64,000 nt of DNA from Emticicia aquatilis (lineage in GTDB: Bacteria; Bacteroidota; Bacteroidia; Cytophagales; Spirosomataceae), in contig NZ_BMKK01000004.1 of assembly GCF_014644295.1 (NCBI RefSeq), forward strand, positions 124,001 to 188,000. Reading direction: 5' to 3'. The notes beneath the pieces were generated by a model, which had not been told where the DNA came from, made no database searches, and saw only the letters and a list, made by a program, of their open reading frames with translations. The position numbers were made by a program, and so were the translations under genes. Position 1 is the first letter of the stretch; each line of letters begins with the position of its first letter. Shown in pieces: positions 34,813-44,003 of the stretch.

Positions 34813-37800
34813 ATGACGAGGATTATTACTTACTTATACTTACTGCTTGCATCCATCCATTTCGTAGTTTTGGATAGCACTTTTTTTGTCAACAAAACCA
34901 ACACAACGACTTCATTTATTGAAATTCCACTCAATTTATCGGCAAAAGACAAACGTAATAACATTCAATTACAGCCTAAATTTACGGTAGTATCACTTAC
35001 AGGCGGAAATGTGATTCCGTTGAAAGAAGTCGATGGACGTGTTACCGTAATGGTAAAAAGTGGTGAATCTTATAAAATAACAGCTCAACTCGACGGCTAT
35101 CATACCAAAGAAAAAATACAAAATATTGCTGCTGACCAAGACAAAGAGGGCTTCAATGTTGTATTAGATATGGAGCCTCAGCCATCAGCAGCGTTGATTT
35201 TGAAAGCCATTGATGAGGCAACTGGTGATTATGTTGATGCTACTTTCACAATTACGGCAGGAGATAAGACATTTACTGGAAAAACAGGTAAAGGTATTCC
35301 GTATTTTAGAATGATAATCACCAAAGCTGATTTATATACGGTTGAGGTAACATCAAATAGCCATAAGCCAAAGCGAGAAAGTTTTGCATTGGAAGTAGGC
35401 GACCCTGCTCGCTCTTACAATAAAGAAATAAGACTCGAAAAGCCTGTTAATGGCGTTAAAATTTTAATTGTTGGAGATGATACAAAAAAAGTTCTGAAAG
35501 GTGTAAGCCTAAAAATTACGAACACAACCGACAACGTACTTTTCTTCGATAATCTTTTGCCAGAAGGTGAAGCGGTTGTAGAATTTGACCCCGCTAAAAA
35601 ATATTCGGCTGCAATCGAACAGTCAGGTTACACGCCTCTAAAAATTGATTTAAAGGCAACTAATCAGAAGGAATACACCATTACGATGCCTTCTGAAAGT
35701 TTCTTTTCATTTGGGGCTTATGATAAACTTTCGGGCAAACGTCTTCCTGCAACATTCAAGATTTCCTATAAAGATAAAGTTCAAGAAATTCAAGGAACTA
35801 CCGAGGCTGATATTAAATTCAAACCAACCGAAGGCGGTATCTACACTGTTGAGGTAAGCCACCCAAATTATACCACTAAAAAGGAGCCTTTTAATTTAGA
35901 GAATTTAAGTGCAGGTAAATTAAGCCATAAAATTATGCTCGAAAGTACGGTGGATGAATACATTATCTTGGTTTCTGATGCTGAAGACAAGCAGTTAATT
36001 CAAGGGGCTGATGTAAAGATTTTCGATGATTTGAAACAGCCAATTCCTGTAAAACTCAATGCAAAAACGGGCGAATACAAAATAGTTTTAGAAAAAAATA
36101 AAGACTATTTCCAACAGATTGAGGCAAATGGGTACATGAAACAAACTGGTACGCTTCAACGTAGTTCAAGCAAATTGATTGGAATTAGTATGCAGAAAGT
36201 ATTCCAAACTGTTTTTTATTCGGCTATTGATGGAATAACAAAAAAGCCAATCGAAGCTAAATATAAACTGATGCGTGCCGCACAAGAACCACTTATTGGA
36301 ACCTCGGATGCCACTAAACAGTATAAAATAGACCTTTATCCACAGAAAAACTATACACTCGAAATCTCAGCCGATGGCTACAAGACGTTAACAGAAACCC
36401 CTGCATTTTCTGCAACCAACAAAGAAGGCACTAAGGTTGTTGAGCTTCAAAAAGATGCTTATACATTTACTTTTAAAGTTGTAGATGCTCAGAAGAAACA
36501 AGCTATCAATGCAGCCAAACTTTCTATCATAAATCTGAAAGATAGCCAGCCCATTGGCACAACGAATGATAAGAATACTTTCACAGTAAGCCTTCCGATT
36601 TCAGGAAGTTACTCTGTTACGGTAGATGCTGAAGGCTACGAAAAATCTACGCAAAACATTGATGCAAAAGCATTGGCTTCGAGTAGTTTATTTGAGCAAG
36701 AAATTCCGCTATTTAAAAATGCTTTTGATAAAATAAAATTAATGGTGCAAGATGAAGATAAAGGAGGCAATGTTGCCAATGCGAATCTTCGGGTTTTTAA
36801 TGCCAATAACGAACCCATAGCTATTGTGGCCAATCCGCTCTCTGCAGAATGGCTGGCTGAACTGAAAAACGACGAGTCATATAGCGTTGAGATAAAAGCA
36901 GAAGGGTATGTACCTTATCGTGGAACACTTCCGAAAAGTCCGTCGAATAAAACGGTTAAGTTAAAAATCAAAAAAGTCCCAACCGAAGATATTATTTTTT
37001 CTCCGATTGATGCTTTAACCAAGAAAGGTATTGTTTCGGAATTTAAAATTACTACAAACGGCGAAGTAATAAACGGTACACTCATGCAAGGGGGAACTCG
37101 CATGAAAGCGACTTTGAGTCAAGATAAAAACTATGAATTAGAACTAAATGCTAACGGATATACTATTTTTAAAGATGCAGTAAATCTTGCATCGGCAATA
37201 AATGGTATAGTGACAATTGCACTAAAGAAAGAGGCTTATGGGTTTAATTTTAAGGCATTGGATTCTAAAAACAAACAACCGATTCCAAATGTTAAACTGA
37301 AATTGACCGACGAAGCAAATCAGTCAGTAACGGCAAAATTTGCAATCGAATCACAAGATTTTCAAGCAAACCTTCTACCTGATAAAAAATATAATATGGA
37401 GGTTGAAGCTCCGGGTTATGAAGTTTACGCTGAAACTGTTGATGTAAGTTCACTCGCCTCCACTTCTGACTTCAAGCGTGATATTTTCATGATGAAAAAA
37501 GAAGTTGAAAAGAAACCAGAGCCTAAACCTGAGCCTAAAAAAGAAGAACCAAAGCCAATAGAAAAGAAGCTTGAACCTGTAAAAGTCCCCGAAAAAAAGG
37601 TAGAAGTTGCCGTAACAACACCTGAAAAACCAGTAGAAAAAAAACCAGAGCCTGCTCCAAAAAAGGTAGAAAAGAAAGAAGAAAAGGTCTATGTTGATAA
37701 TGCAACAGTTATTACTGACGAAGATTTTAAGGTAAAAGTTGAGATTTTTGAAAATTTAGGTGTTGGAAAAAGATTTAGATTGAGTAATTTGTATTTTGAG

Positions 37801-38109
37801 CAAAGTAGTTCACAAATCAAGCCACAGTCATTTCCTCAACTTGATAAGTTGGTTAATACTATGAAACTTAACCCAAAAGTTAAACTTGAAATTGTAGGAT
37901 ACACCGATAACAATGGTGACCCACGTCTAAACTTAGCTTTATCGCATTTTAGAGCAACGGTTGTATCAAACTACCTATTCAATAAAGGCGTAGCAGCCAA
38001 CCGAATTAAAGCAATCGGCAAAGGACAAGACGAGCCAATTGCTCCGAATGATACCGAAGAAAATCGTACTAAAAACCGTAGAGTAGAGTTTGTAATTACG
38101 GAGAACTAA
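34813..38109 (+). CDS. Large OmpA-family protein with repeated PEGA-like domains
   Basis: This 1098-residue secreted or envelope protein has a signal-like N-terminus (MTRIITYLYLLLASIHFVV). About nine repeats of an all-beta domain of about 95 residues follow, each with elements such as YTVEVTSNSHKPK, YSVEIKAEGYVPYRG and YNMEVEAPGYEVYAE, and the motif GY near the end. These resemble PEGA or carboxypeptidase-regulatory-like domains. A Pro/Lys/Glu-rich linker (about 900-970) and a C-terminal OmpA peptidoglycan-binding domain (RLSNLYFEQSS to NRRVEFVI) follow. It may tether the surface to the cell wall; repeat number suggests a long rod. Single gene. Confidence 0.88.
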   Translation: MTRIITYLYLLLASIHFVVLDSTFFVNKTNTTTSFIEIPLNLSAKDKRNNIQLQPKFTVVSLTGGNVIPLKEVDGRVTVMVKSGESYKITAQLDGYHTKEKIQNIAADQDKEGFNVVLDMEPQPSAALILKAIDEATGDYVDATFTITAGDKTFTGKTGKGIPYFRMIITKADLYTVEVTSNSHKPKRESFALEVGDPARSYNKEIRLEKPVNGVKILIVGDDTKKVLKGVSLKITNTTDNVLFFDNLLPEGEAVVEFDPAKKYSAAIEQSGYTPLKIDLKATNQKEYTITMPSESFFSFGAYDKLSGKRLPATFKISYKDKVQEIQGTTEADIKFKPTEGGIYTVEVSHPNYTTKKEPFNLENLSAGKLSHKIMLESTVDEYIILVSDAEDKQLIQGADVKIFDDLKQPIPVKLNAKTGEYKIVLEKNKDYFQQIEANGYMKQTGTLQRSSSKLIGISMQKVFQTVFYSAIDGITKKPIEAKYKLMRAAQEPLIGTSDATKQYKIDLYPQKNYTLEISADGYKTLTETPAFSATNKEGTKVVELQKDAYTFTFKVVDAQKKQAINAAKLSIINLKDSQPIGTTNDKNTFTVSLPISGSYSVTVDAEGYEKSTQNIDAKALASSSLFEQEIPLFKNAFDKIKLMVQDEDKGGNVANANLRVFNANNEPIAIVANPLSAEWLAELKNDESYSVEIKAEGYVPYRGTLPKSPSNKTVKLKIKKVPTEDIIFSPIDALTKKGIVSEFKITTNGEVINGTLMQGGTRMKATLSQDKNYELELNANGYTIFKDAVNLASAINGIVTIALKKEAYGFNFKALDSKNKQPIPNVKLKLTDEANQSVTAKFAIESQDFQANLLPDKKYNMEVEAPGYEVYAETVDVSSLASTSDFKRDIFMMKKEVEKKPEPKPEPKKEEPKPIEKKLEPVKVPEKKVEVAVTTPEKPVEKKPEPAPKKVEKKEEKVYVDNATVITDEDFKVKVEIFENLGVGKRFRLSNLYFEQSSSQIKPQSFPQLDKLVNTMKLNPKVKLEIVGYTDNNGDPRLNLALSHFRATVVSNYLFNKGVAANRIKAIGKGQDEPIAPNDTEENRTKNRRVEFVITEN

Positions 38110-38130
38110 AAATATAATGCCAAGATAAAA

Positions 38131-38163
38131 CAACGACCCTTGAAATCTATTCTTGGGTCGTTG
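38131..38163 (+). terminator. Hairpin after the OmpA-family gene
   Basis: CAACGACCC pairs with GGGTCGTTG; the right arm lies inside the 3' end of the convergent tsaC gene. There is a short T-run after it (GCTCTTTTT), so it could stop the plus-strand transcript. Confidence 0.5.
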
Positions 38164-39106
38164 CTCTTTTTATGCGGTCGTTGATTGCACGACCCAAGCC
38201 TTTTTCAGGAAGTAAATCGGTATAAATTTTATCAAAGCCACGAGCATCAAGCAAACGCATATAGGCAAATAAATGCTTAGCAGCTTCGTTCAAATCTCCT
38301 GCGGGAGAGAGTAAAAGTTGGTTTTCCTGTGGAATTGAGGTATGAAATTTATCAAAGCCTAAATAACCAATTAGTTTTGTATCCTCATGTGCCAATAACA
38401 AATCACCAGTAAACAATAACTGAGTACGTGGTGCATAATGACTTTTGAGCATTCCCGGAGCTTTCGGGTTTGACGACGAATGCTCTTCGATTCTAACCTT
38501 TCCTACAATCGCTTCAATTTCTTCAATTGCTAATCCTCCTTTGCGTAGCACTACTATTTCACCATCAAAAAAACCAATTATCGAAGATTCAATTCCAACT
38601 TTACATTCACCTCCATCCAAAATATACTTAATTTTATCTCCAAGCTGATTATCAACGTGTTGTGCCGAAGTTGGCGAAATATATCCGAACGGATTGGCAC
38701 TCGGTGCGGCCAATGGAAAATCTAAGTTTTCGAGTAATTGTAAAGCCAACGGATGATTGGGAATTCTAACCGCAACCGTGTCAAGTCCAGAAGTTACCAA
38801 ATCAGAAATAACATCTTTTTTGGGCAAAAGCAGTGTAAGCGGGCCAGGCATAAAATGTTTGGCCAGTAATTGAGCTTTCTCGGGAATTTCACTCACAAAT
38901 TCATGCACACGCTCAATGCTTGATGTATGCACAATGAGCGGGTCGAAAGTTGGTCTGTTTTTGACCGTAAAAATCTTGGTTATGGCCTCAGTATTATAAG
39001 CATTACCCGCCAAACCATAGACAGTTTCGGTCGGCATTCCAATCACCTCACCCGACTTTAGTATCTCAATTGCTTCTTTTATATCTTTTCCTATAACTGC
39101 CATCAA
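38147..39106 (-). CDS. tsaC: Threonylcarbamoyl-AMP synthase (Sua5/YrdC type)
   Basis: This 319-residue enzyme makes threonylcarbamoyl-AMP for t6A37 of ANN-reading tRNAs. The YrdC fold has VIGMPTETVYGLAGNAYN near the start, HFMPGPLTLLLPK, TVAVRIPNHPLALQLL and PLAAPSANPFGYISPTSA. A shorter C-terminal Sua5 domain (APGMLKSHYAPRTQLLFTGD onward) shows the longer Sua5 form. Its start overlaps the end of the GNAT gene by four bases on the same strand, with truA upstream, so the three are translationally linked. Two Met codons in tandem begin it; the second is as good a start. Confidence 0.95.
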   Translation of the reverse strand: MMAVIGKDIKEAIEILKSGEVIGMPTETVYGLAGNAYNTEAITKIFTVKNRPTFDPLIVHTSSIERVHEFVSEIPEKAQLLAKHFMPGPLTLLLPKKDVISDLVTSGLDTVAVRIPNHPLALQLLENLDFPLAAPSANPFGYISPTSAQHVDNQLGDKIKYILDGGECKVGIESSIIGFFDGEIVVLRKGGLAIEEIEAIVGKVRIEEHSSSNPKAPGMLKSHYAPRTQLLFTGDLLLAHEDTKLIGYLGFDKFHTSIPQENQLLLSPAGDLNEAAKHLFAYMRLLDARGFDKIYTDLLPEKGLGRAINDRIKRATTQE

Positions 39107-39576
39107 ACTAATTCCTTTTCAAAATAAACAATATCGGGTTCTGGATTAAAATTATAAGGTTGTGTTTCGCTAAAACCCATCGCAGCATAAAGATAATTGG
39201 CCGACTGTAATCGTTTTAAAGTATCTAATTTCATTGTTTGGTAGCCTTTGATTTTGGCTTCTTCCATCAATCTATTAGCCAACATTTTACCGAGTCCAAG
39301 ACCTTGAAATTCAGGTTTTACGAACAAACGTTTCATTTCACAAACGCCTTCTTCAAGTTTCCAAAGTGCAATACAGCCAGCTGGTTGGTCATTTACTTTT
39401 GCTAAAAAAATCGCACCTTCAGGCTCGGCATATTTAGCAGGAAGTTTGGCCAACTCATTCTCGAAGTCTTGAAAATCAAGATTTACTTGCAAAAATTCAA
39501 TATACTCTCTGAATAGTTGCTTGACATCTTCCAAGTCCTGATGGCTGCTTATTTTATTTATTTCAATCTTCACCAT
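39103..39576 (-). CDS. GNAT family N-acetyltransferase
   Basis: This 157-residue acetyl-CoA-dependent transferase has the GNAT core: GCIALWKLEEGVCEMKRLFV as strand 4 and the pyrophosphate-binding loop RLFVKPEFQGLGLGKMLAN, then YLYAAMGFSETQPY. The acceptor is not known. It lies 3 bases after truA and overlaps tsaC by four bases, so all three form an operon; a link to tRNA modification is only by context. Confidence 0.9.
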   Translation of the reverse strand: MVKIEINKISSHQDLEDVKQLFREYIEFLQVNLDFQDFENELAKLPAKYAEPEGAIFLAKVNDQPAGCIALWKLEEGVCEMKRLFVKPEFQGLGLGKMLANRLMEEAKIKGYQTMKLDTLKRLQSANYLYAAMGFSETQPYNFNPEPDIVYFEKELV

Positions 39577-39579
39577 TTT

Positions 39580-40314
39580 CTAAAAATTATATCCTACCTC
39601 CATCAAAGTCAATCCTTCGGGTGGCACTGCCCTACCCGCTTTGTTTCTATCCTTAGAAAGTATGACTTGCTCAAAATCTTCTAAACTCAATTTTCCCAAA
39701 CCTACCTCAAGCATCGTTCCTACGATTGCCCTCACCATTCCTCGCAAAAACCTATCTGCCTTTATATGAAACAACAAAAAAGAACCTTGTTGTTCCCAGT
39801 ATGCAAACTCAATCCTGCAATTGAAGGTCTGCACACCGGTTTTCACTTTACTAAAACACTGATAATCAATATATTTTTTCATTATTTCACCAGCGGCATT
39901 CATTGACGCTATGTCAAGTCTTGGTTTGTAGAAATAAGCCAATTCATGCCAAAATGGGTTTTTCTCTTGCAAAATTCGGTAAAGATAACGCCTATGTGTT
40001 GCATCGAATCTTGAATGAAAATCATCAGCCACCAATTTGATTTGTTTGATAGCAATACCTCTTGGTAAAATCCCATTCATGCCATTAACCAGCCTTCCGA
40101 GGTCATTGATGCCCTCTTCAACATCGAAATGAGCATATTGTTGAGCAGCATGTACGCCCGTATCGGTTCTACTACTTCCCGTAATATCTACTTTTCTTTT
40201 AAGGATTGTTGAAAGACCTTTTTCGATACATTCTTGCACACTAATGGCATCGGGTTGAATCTGCCAGCCATGAAAATCAGTGCCTTTGTATGAGCATTCT
40301 ATTAAATATCGCAT
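39580..40314 (-). CDS. truA: tRNA pseudouridine synthase A
   Basis: This 244-residue enzyme makes pseudouridines at positions 38-40 of the anticodon stem. The catalytic aspartate lies in GSSRTDTGVHAAQQYAHF, and the family segments DDFHSRFDATHRRYLYRI and FLRGMVRAIVGTMLEVG are present. Length is usual for bacterial TruA. CAAAGATA at 40318-40325 gives a -7-like element (TATCTTTG on the minus strand) only 3 bases before the ATG, which would imply a leaderless or very short-leader transcript. Confidence 0.95.
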   Translation of the reverse strand: MRYLIECSYKGTDFHGWQIQPDAISVQECIEKGLSTILKRKVDITGSSRTDTGVHAAQQYAHFDVEEGINDLGRLVNGMNGILPRGIAIKQIKLVADDFHSRFDATHRRYLYRILQEKNPFWHELAYFYKPRLDIASMNAAGEIMKKYIDYQCFSKVKTGVQTFNCRIEFAYWEQQGSFLLFHIKADRFLRGMVRAIVGTMLEVGLGKLSLEDFEQVILSKDRNKAGRAVPPEGLTLMEVGYNF

Positions 40315-40326
40315 CTACAAAGATAA

Positions 40327-40357
40327 TTATGATTTATGAATTACGATTGACGAATCT
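40327..40357. repeat. Word repeat upstream of truA
   Basis: Words of the form ATTATGATT, ATGAATTACGATT and GACGAATC repeat over 31 bases. This is the same style of low-complexity intergenic repeat seen at other gene borders in the window. Confidence 0.4.
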
Positions 40358-40537
40358 TGATTAAAATGTCATTTCGCTATAATTCAAACTTATTTTACTC
40401 CTTCAAAACTTCACTCAAGCAGTTTATTGATATTTTTTATTGAAAAATATTACACACAATTTTCTTAGGAAAATCAAAAAAACGCCACACAAAAACACAA
40501 ACTATAAGCAGCTAACTATCAGATATTTACACGAATA

Positions 40538-40570
40538 AATTCTTAATTCTCAATTCTTAATTCTTAATTC
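40538..40570. repeat. Tandem AATTCTTAATTC word repeat
   Basis: AATTCTTAATTCTCAATTCT (first 20 bases) is a run of AATTCTT/AATTCTC units continuing to 40570, just before the DnaA-box-like sites. Confidence 0.6.
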
Positions 40571-40595
40571 AAAGAGCTTTTTCTTATCAACAATC

Positions 40596-40638
40596 TTATC
40601 CACATCGTGGAACATTTTACCCACAGCGTGGAACATTT
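40596..40638 (+). repeat. Two 21-bp direct repeats with DnaA-box-like and CGTGGAACA sites
   Basis: TTATCCACATCGTGGAACAT and TTACCCACAGCGTGGAACAT follow one another with a 21-base period. Each combines a DnaA-box-like 9-mer with CGTGGAACA, which resembles half of the parS palindrome (TGTTCCACGTGGAACA-type). CCACnnnGTGG is a small palindrome within each. They lie 62-104 bases before parA. Confidence 0.7.
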
Positions 40639-40699
40639 AATTGTTTATTAACATTAAAAGTCAGATATTTGAGGCAGTAATTTTCTCTAACCACAAGAA

Positions 40700-41482
40700 A
40701 TGGGAAAAATAATAGCAATTGCCAATCAAAAAGGTGGTGTAGGCAAAACCACAACCACAATTAACCTTGCAGCCAGTTTGGCTGCTCTCGAATTTCGTAC
40801 GCTCATTATTGATGCCGACCCGCAAGCGAATGCTACATCGGGCTTAGGGTTTAACCCCAAAGAAGTCGAAAACAGTATTTATGAATGTATGGTCGATGAT
40901 ATCCGTCCACGTGATATTATCATCGAAACCGATTTCCCAAACCTCGATTTACTGCCATCGCACATCGACTTGGTTGGTGCCGAAATTGAGATGATTAACC
41001 TTCCGAAACGTGAAGAAAAAATGAAAGAATCGCTCATGGATGTAAAAGACATGTACGATTTTATCATAATCGACTGCTCGCCATCTTTGGGTTTAATCGT
41101 TATCAATAGTCTTACGGCTGCCGACTCGGTTATTGTACCCGTGCAATGCGAATACTTTGCTTTAGAAGGACTCGGAAAGTTATTGAATACCATCAAGATT
41201 ATTCAACAACGCCTCAACCCTGCCCTCACGATTGAAGGTATTTTATTGACGATGTACGATTTGAGAGTTCGCCTTTCTAACCAAGTAGTGCATGAAGTAA
41301 CGACTCACTTTAGAAATATGGTGTTTCAGACGCTCATTCCTCGAAACATCCGTCTTTCGGAGTCGCCGAGTTATGGTGTTCCTGCTTTAGCACAAGATGC
41401 CGATAGTAAAGGTGCGATTAGTTACTTGAACCTTGCTCGTGAGATTTTGGTAAAAAATGGTAAACTCGGACAGGATAACTAA
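40700..41482 (+). CDS. parA: ParA/Soj chromosome partition ATPase
   Basis: This 260-residue deviant Walker ATPase drives segregation of the chromosomal origin region together with ParB. Motifs are KGGVGKTTTTINLAASLAAL at residues 11-30, DADPQANAT (39-47) and FIIIDCSPSLG. Length and lack of an N-terminal HTH mark it as the chromosomal Soj type. parB follows 84 bases downstream, and the direct repeats lie upstream, where parS or an operator might be. Confidence 0.96.
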   Translation: MGKIIAIANQKGGVGKTTTTINLAASLAALEFRTLIIDADPQANATSGLGFNPKEVENSIYECMVDDIRPRDIIIETDFPNLDLLPSHIDLVGAEIEMINLPKREEKMKESLMDVKDMYDFIIIDCSPSLGLIVINSLTAADSVIVPVQCEYFALEGLGKLLNTIKIIQQRLNPALTIEGILLTMYDLRVRLSNQVVHEVTTHFRNMVFQTLIPRNIRLSESPSYGVPALAQDADSKGAISYLNLAREILVKNGKLGQDN

Positions 41483-41566
41483 GAAAATTCTATTCACAAA
41501 CGACAAAACAACAATGAAGATAGGTTTTGAAATACCAAAACTTTTTCTTCATTAACAATAGTATAT

Positions 41567-42502
41567 ATGGAGCCTAAGGTAGCAAACACAAAGAAGAGCA
41601 TGACTGGACTCGGAAGAGGTCTGGGAGCATTGCTGTCTGATTCGGGTTCGGAGAAGGGTTCGGAAAAAAGTTTTGAAACCCCTGTACCACGCCGAATGGA
41701 AGCCATGAGTTCGATGCACGAAATCATGATTGAGTCGGTAGAAACAAATCCATTTCAACCACGTACACACTTCGACCAAGAAGCTTTACAAGAATTGGCC
41801 GAGTCAATTAAGGTTTTAGGTATTATTCAGCCAATTACAGTTAAAGAAGCAAGCCCAGGAAAATATACGCTTATCTCAGGAGAGCGTCGTTTACAGGCTT
41901 CAAAACTGGCTGGATTCACGAAAATACCTGCGTATATCCGCACGGCCAACGACCAACAGATGCTCGAAATGGCCCTCATCGAAAACATTCAGCGTGAAAA
42001 CCTGAATGCCATCGAGATTGCCCTCAGTTATCACCGTTTGTTGAGCGAGTTTCAATTGAAACAAGAAGAGTTGGGAGATAGAGTTGGAAAAAACCGTACG
42101 ACAGTAAATAATTATTTGAGACTCTTGAAACTGCCCGACGTGATTCAGGCAGCAGTTAGAGATAGCGAGATTTCGATGGGTCATGCACGTGCATTGATTA
42201 ATATTGATAATCACGAAACACAGATAAAACTTTTCAATAAGATTGTTCAAGAAAACTGGTCAGTAAGAAAAGTTGAAGACGAAGTAAGAAGATTGACGTT
42301 GATTATCCCTGAAGAAGGAAAAGTGACACGTCAGGTAACTATAAAACAAGAGATTTCATCTTTACAGTTTAGATTACAAGGCTATTTCGGAACGAAAGTT
42401 TTGGTTAAAGCCGATGATAAACACAAGGGTGAAATCAAGATTCCGTTTACTTCAAAAGAAGAACTCGACAGAATCCTTAATGCAATTAAAGTTAACGAGT
42501 AA
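41567..42502 (+). CDS. parB: ParB/Spo0J chromosome partition protein
   Basis: This 311-residue protein binds parS and spreads as a CTP-dependent clamp. It starts with the ParA-stimulating segment GLGRGLGALLSD, then NPFQPRTHF. The clamp motifs GIIQPITVKEA and SGERRLQASKLAGF follow, and then the region with the HTH (QEELGDRVGKNRTTVNNYLR). The C-terminal dimer domain is KIPFTSKEELDRIL. It follows parA, and DUF5683, dapB and lepB come after in the order usual for Bacteroidota. Confidence 0.96.
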   Translation: MEPKVANTKKSMTGLGRGLGALLSDSGSEKGSEKSFETPVPRRMEAMSSMHEIMIESVETNPFQPRTHFDQEALQELAESIKVLGIIQPITVKEASPGKYTLISGERRLQASKLAGFTKIPAYIRTANDQQMLEMALIENIQRENLNAIEIALSYHRLLSEFQLKQEELGDRVGKNRTTVNNYLRLLKLPDVIQAAVRDSEISMGHARALINIDNHETQIKLFNKIVQENWSVRKVEDEVRRLTLIIPEEGKVTRQVTIKQEISSLQFRLQGYFGTKVLVKADDKHKGEIKIPFTSKEELDRILNAIKVNE

Positions 42503-42584
42503 TTCGTTAAGGAATGTTAAATACTTGGTTTTCTGATACTTACCTAAACCAGTAGGCGTTATTAAACCAAAAATTTAAAACATA

Positions 42585-43205
42585 ATGATAAGGATTTTAA
42601 TCGTCTTATGCTTGATTTCGAGTACAGCCTTCGCCCAAAAGCTTGATACTGCCAAAGTTTTAAGCACAACGAAAGCTGTAATTGATACAACAAAGAAGAA
42701 AAGTTTTTTGAAAAATATCGTCAAAACCGACTCTTCAAACAAAAGGAGTATTCCTCGAACTGTATTACTACGCTCTTTGATACTTCCAGGTTGGGGACAA
42801 GCTACTAATAGACAATATTGGGTAATACCTATTGTTTACGGTGCAGCGGCGGGCGGTATCTATGCTATTTGGTGGAATAACGACAAATACAAATTCTACA
42901 AAAGTTATTTAGCACAAATCGTTATTGATAAAAAAACTGAGGTATATATTCCTGTCAATGGTGAATTACGTGGACCTTTTGTCCAAACACAGATTGAGCC
43001 AGCAGTAAAAGCGTACCATCGCCAACGTGACTTATCATGGATTGCATTGGCAGCAGGCTGGACTTTGCAGGCAATTCAAGCCAATGTCTCGGCACACTTA
43101 AAAGGTTTTGATATGAGCGATGATATTTCGCTAAAATTTGAACCTTCTATTGAGTCTTCATCATTCGGAGCATCCGCTGGTGTAAAACTTAGATTAAACT
43201 TTTAA
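42585..43205 (+). CDS. DUF5683 domain protein
   Basis: This 206-residue secreted or membrane protein has a signal peptide (MIRILIVLCLISSTAFAQ). The family core is LLRSLILPGWGQATNRQYWVIP then YGAAAGGIYAIWWNNDKYKFY, and ends with a helix-beta region. The DUF5683 family is confined mostly to Bacteroidota, with no known function. It sits between parB and dapB, 30 bases before dapB, as in other Bacteroidota genomes. Confidence 0.88.
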   Translation: MIRILIVLCLISSTAFAQKLDTAKVLSTTKAVIDTTKKKSFLKNIVKTDSSNKRSIPRTVLLRSLILPGWGQATNRQYWVIPIVYGAAAGGIYAIWWNNDKYKFYKSYLAQIVIDKKTEVYIPVNGELRGPFVQTQIEPAVKAYHRQRDLSWIALAAGWTLQAIQANVSAHLKGFDMSDDISLKFEPSIESSSFGASAGVKLRLNF

Positions 43206-43234
43206 TTATTTCAAATAAATTACAAGCTGGAAGT

Positions 43235-43954
43235 ATGCGAATTGCACTTTTAGGGTATGGAAAAATGGGTAAAGTAATCGAGCAGATTGCTTTACAACGT
43301 GGTCATGAGATTTCGGCAAAAATAGATGTGAGTAATCGCACAGAGATTTTAGCACTTAGCCGTGAAAACACCGATGTTGTTATTGAGTTTAGTTCGCCAG
43401 AATCGGCCTATGGAAACTTAAAATATTGCATGGAATTTGGAATTCCAACGGTATGCGGAACAACGGGTTGGCTTCAACATAAACCTGAAATCGAAAAGCT
43501 TTGCGTCGAAAACAAGGCAGCGTTTTTCTATGCTTCGAATTATAGTATTGGTGTAAACCTTTTCTTTGAGCTAAATAAAACATTGGCTCGTTTGATGAAT
43601 CCATACAAGGAATTTAAAGTTTCTACTAATGAGATTCACCACACTGAGAAAAAAGATGCTCCAAGTGGTACGGCTATCACATTGGCTGAAGGTATCATTG
43701 ATAATTTGACTGATAAAACTACTTGGATAAACAACCAAATTGCGGCAGAAAATGAAGTACCCATTTGGTCGTCGAGAGAAGGAAAAGTTCCAGGAACACA
43801 TACTGTAAAATATATTTCCGACGTTGACCAAATAGAAATTACTCATATTGCACACAGCCGTCATGGGTTTGCACTCGGAGCGGTTATTGCGGCCGAATGG
43901 CTCAATGACAAACAAGGAGTATTTGGAATGAATGACCTTTTGGGATTGAAATAA
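43235..43954 (+). CDS. dapB: 4-hydroxy-tetrahydrodipicolinate reductase
   Basis: This 239-residue NAD(P)H enzyme of lysine and meso-diaminopimelate synthesis starts MRIALLGYGKMGKVIEQ. DVVIEFSSPESAYGNLKYCM, GTTGWL, ASNYSIGVNLFFELNKTLA and HHTEKKDAPSGTAITLAEGI (catalytic His/Lys) are present. The protein is at the short end of the family, as in other Bacteroidota. It is followed 49 bases later by lepB on the same strand. Confidence 0.96.
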   Translation: MRIALLGYGKMGKVIEQIALQRGHEISAKIDVSNRTEILALSRENTDVVIEFSSPESAYGNLKYCMEFGIPTVCGTTGWLQHKPEIEKLCVENKAAFFYASNYSIGVNLFFELNKTLARLMNPYKEFKVSTNEIHHTEKKDAPSGTAITLAEGIIDNLTDKTTWINNQIAAENEVPIWSSREGKVPGTHTVKYISDVDQIEITHIAHSRHGFALGAVIAAEWLNDKQGVFGMNDLLGLK

Positions 43955-44003
43955 CGATTCAAAATAACCTTAAATAGATTCTAAAGTATTAAAAACTATA
44001 TCA

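Larger units (their letters stand above)
40315..40699. other. Candidate replication origin / partition region
   Basis: This 385-base gap has no gene. It is AT-rich, with an imperfect inverted AT block at 40430-40450 (ATATTTTT/AAAAATAT) that would melt easily. Toward parA it holds TTATCAACA (40584-40592) and TTATCCACA (40596-40604), the second a perfect DnaA-box match, and TTACCCACA (40617-40625), near it. From about 15.4 to 40.3 kb 20 of 23 genes run on the minus strand; from 40.7 to 63.5 kb nearly all run on the plus strand, as expected around a bidirectional origin. dnaA itself is not in the window, so origin status is inference. Confidence 0.5.

Noticed and set aside
41900-42250. Antisense frame of 116 codons inside parB
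   Set aside because: It lies entirely within conserved ParB coding sequence and resembles no family.
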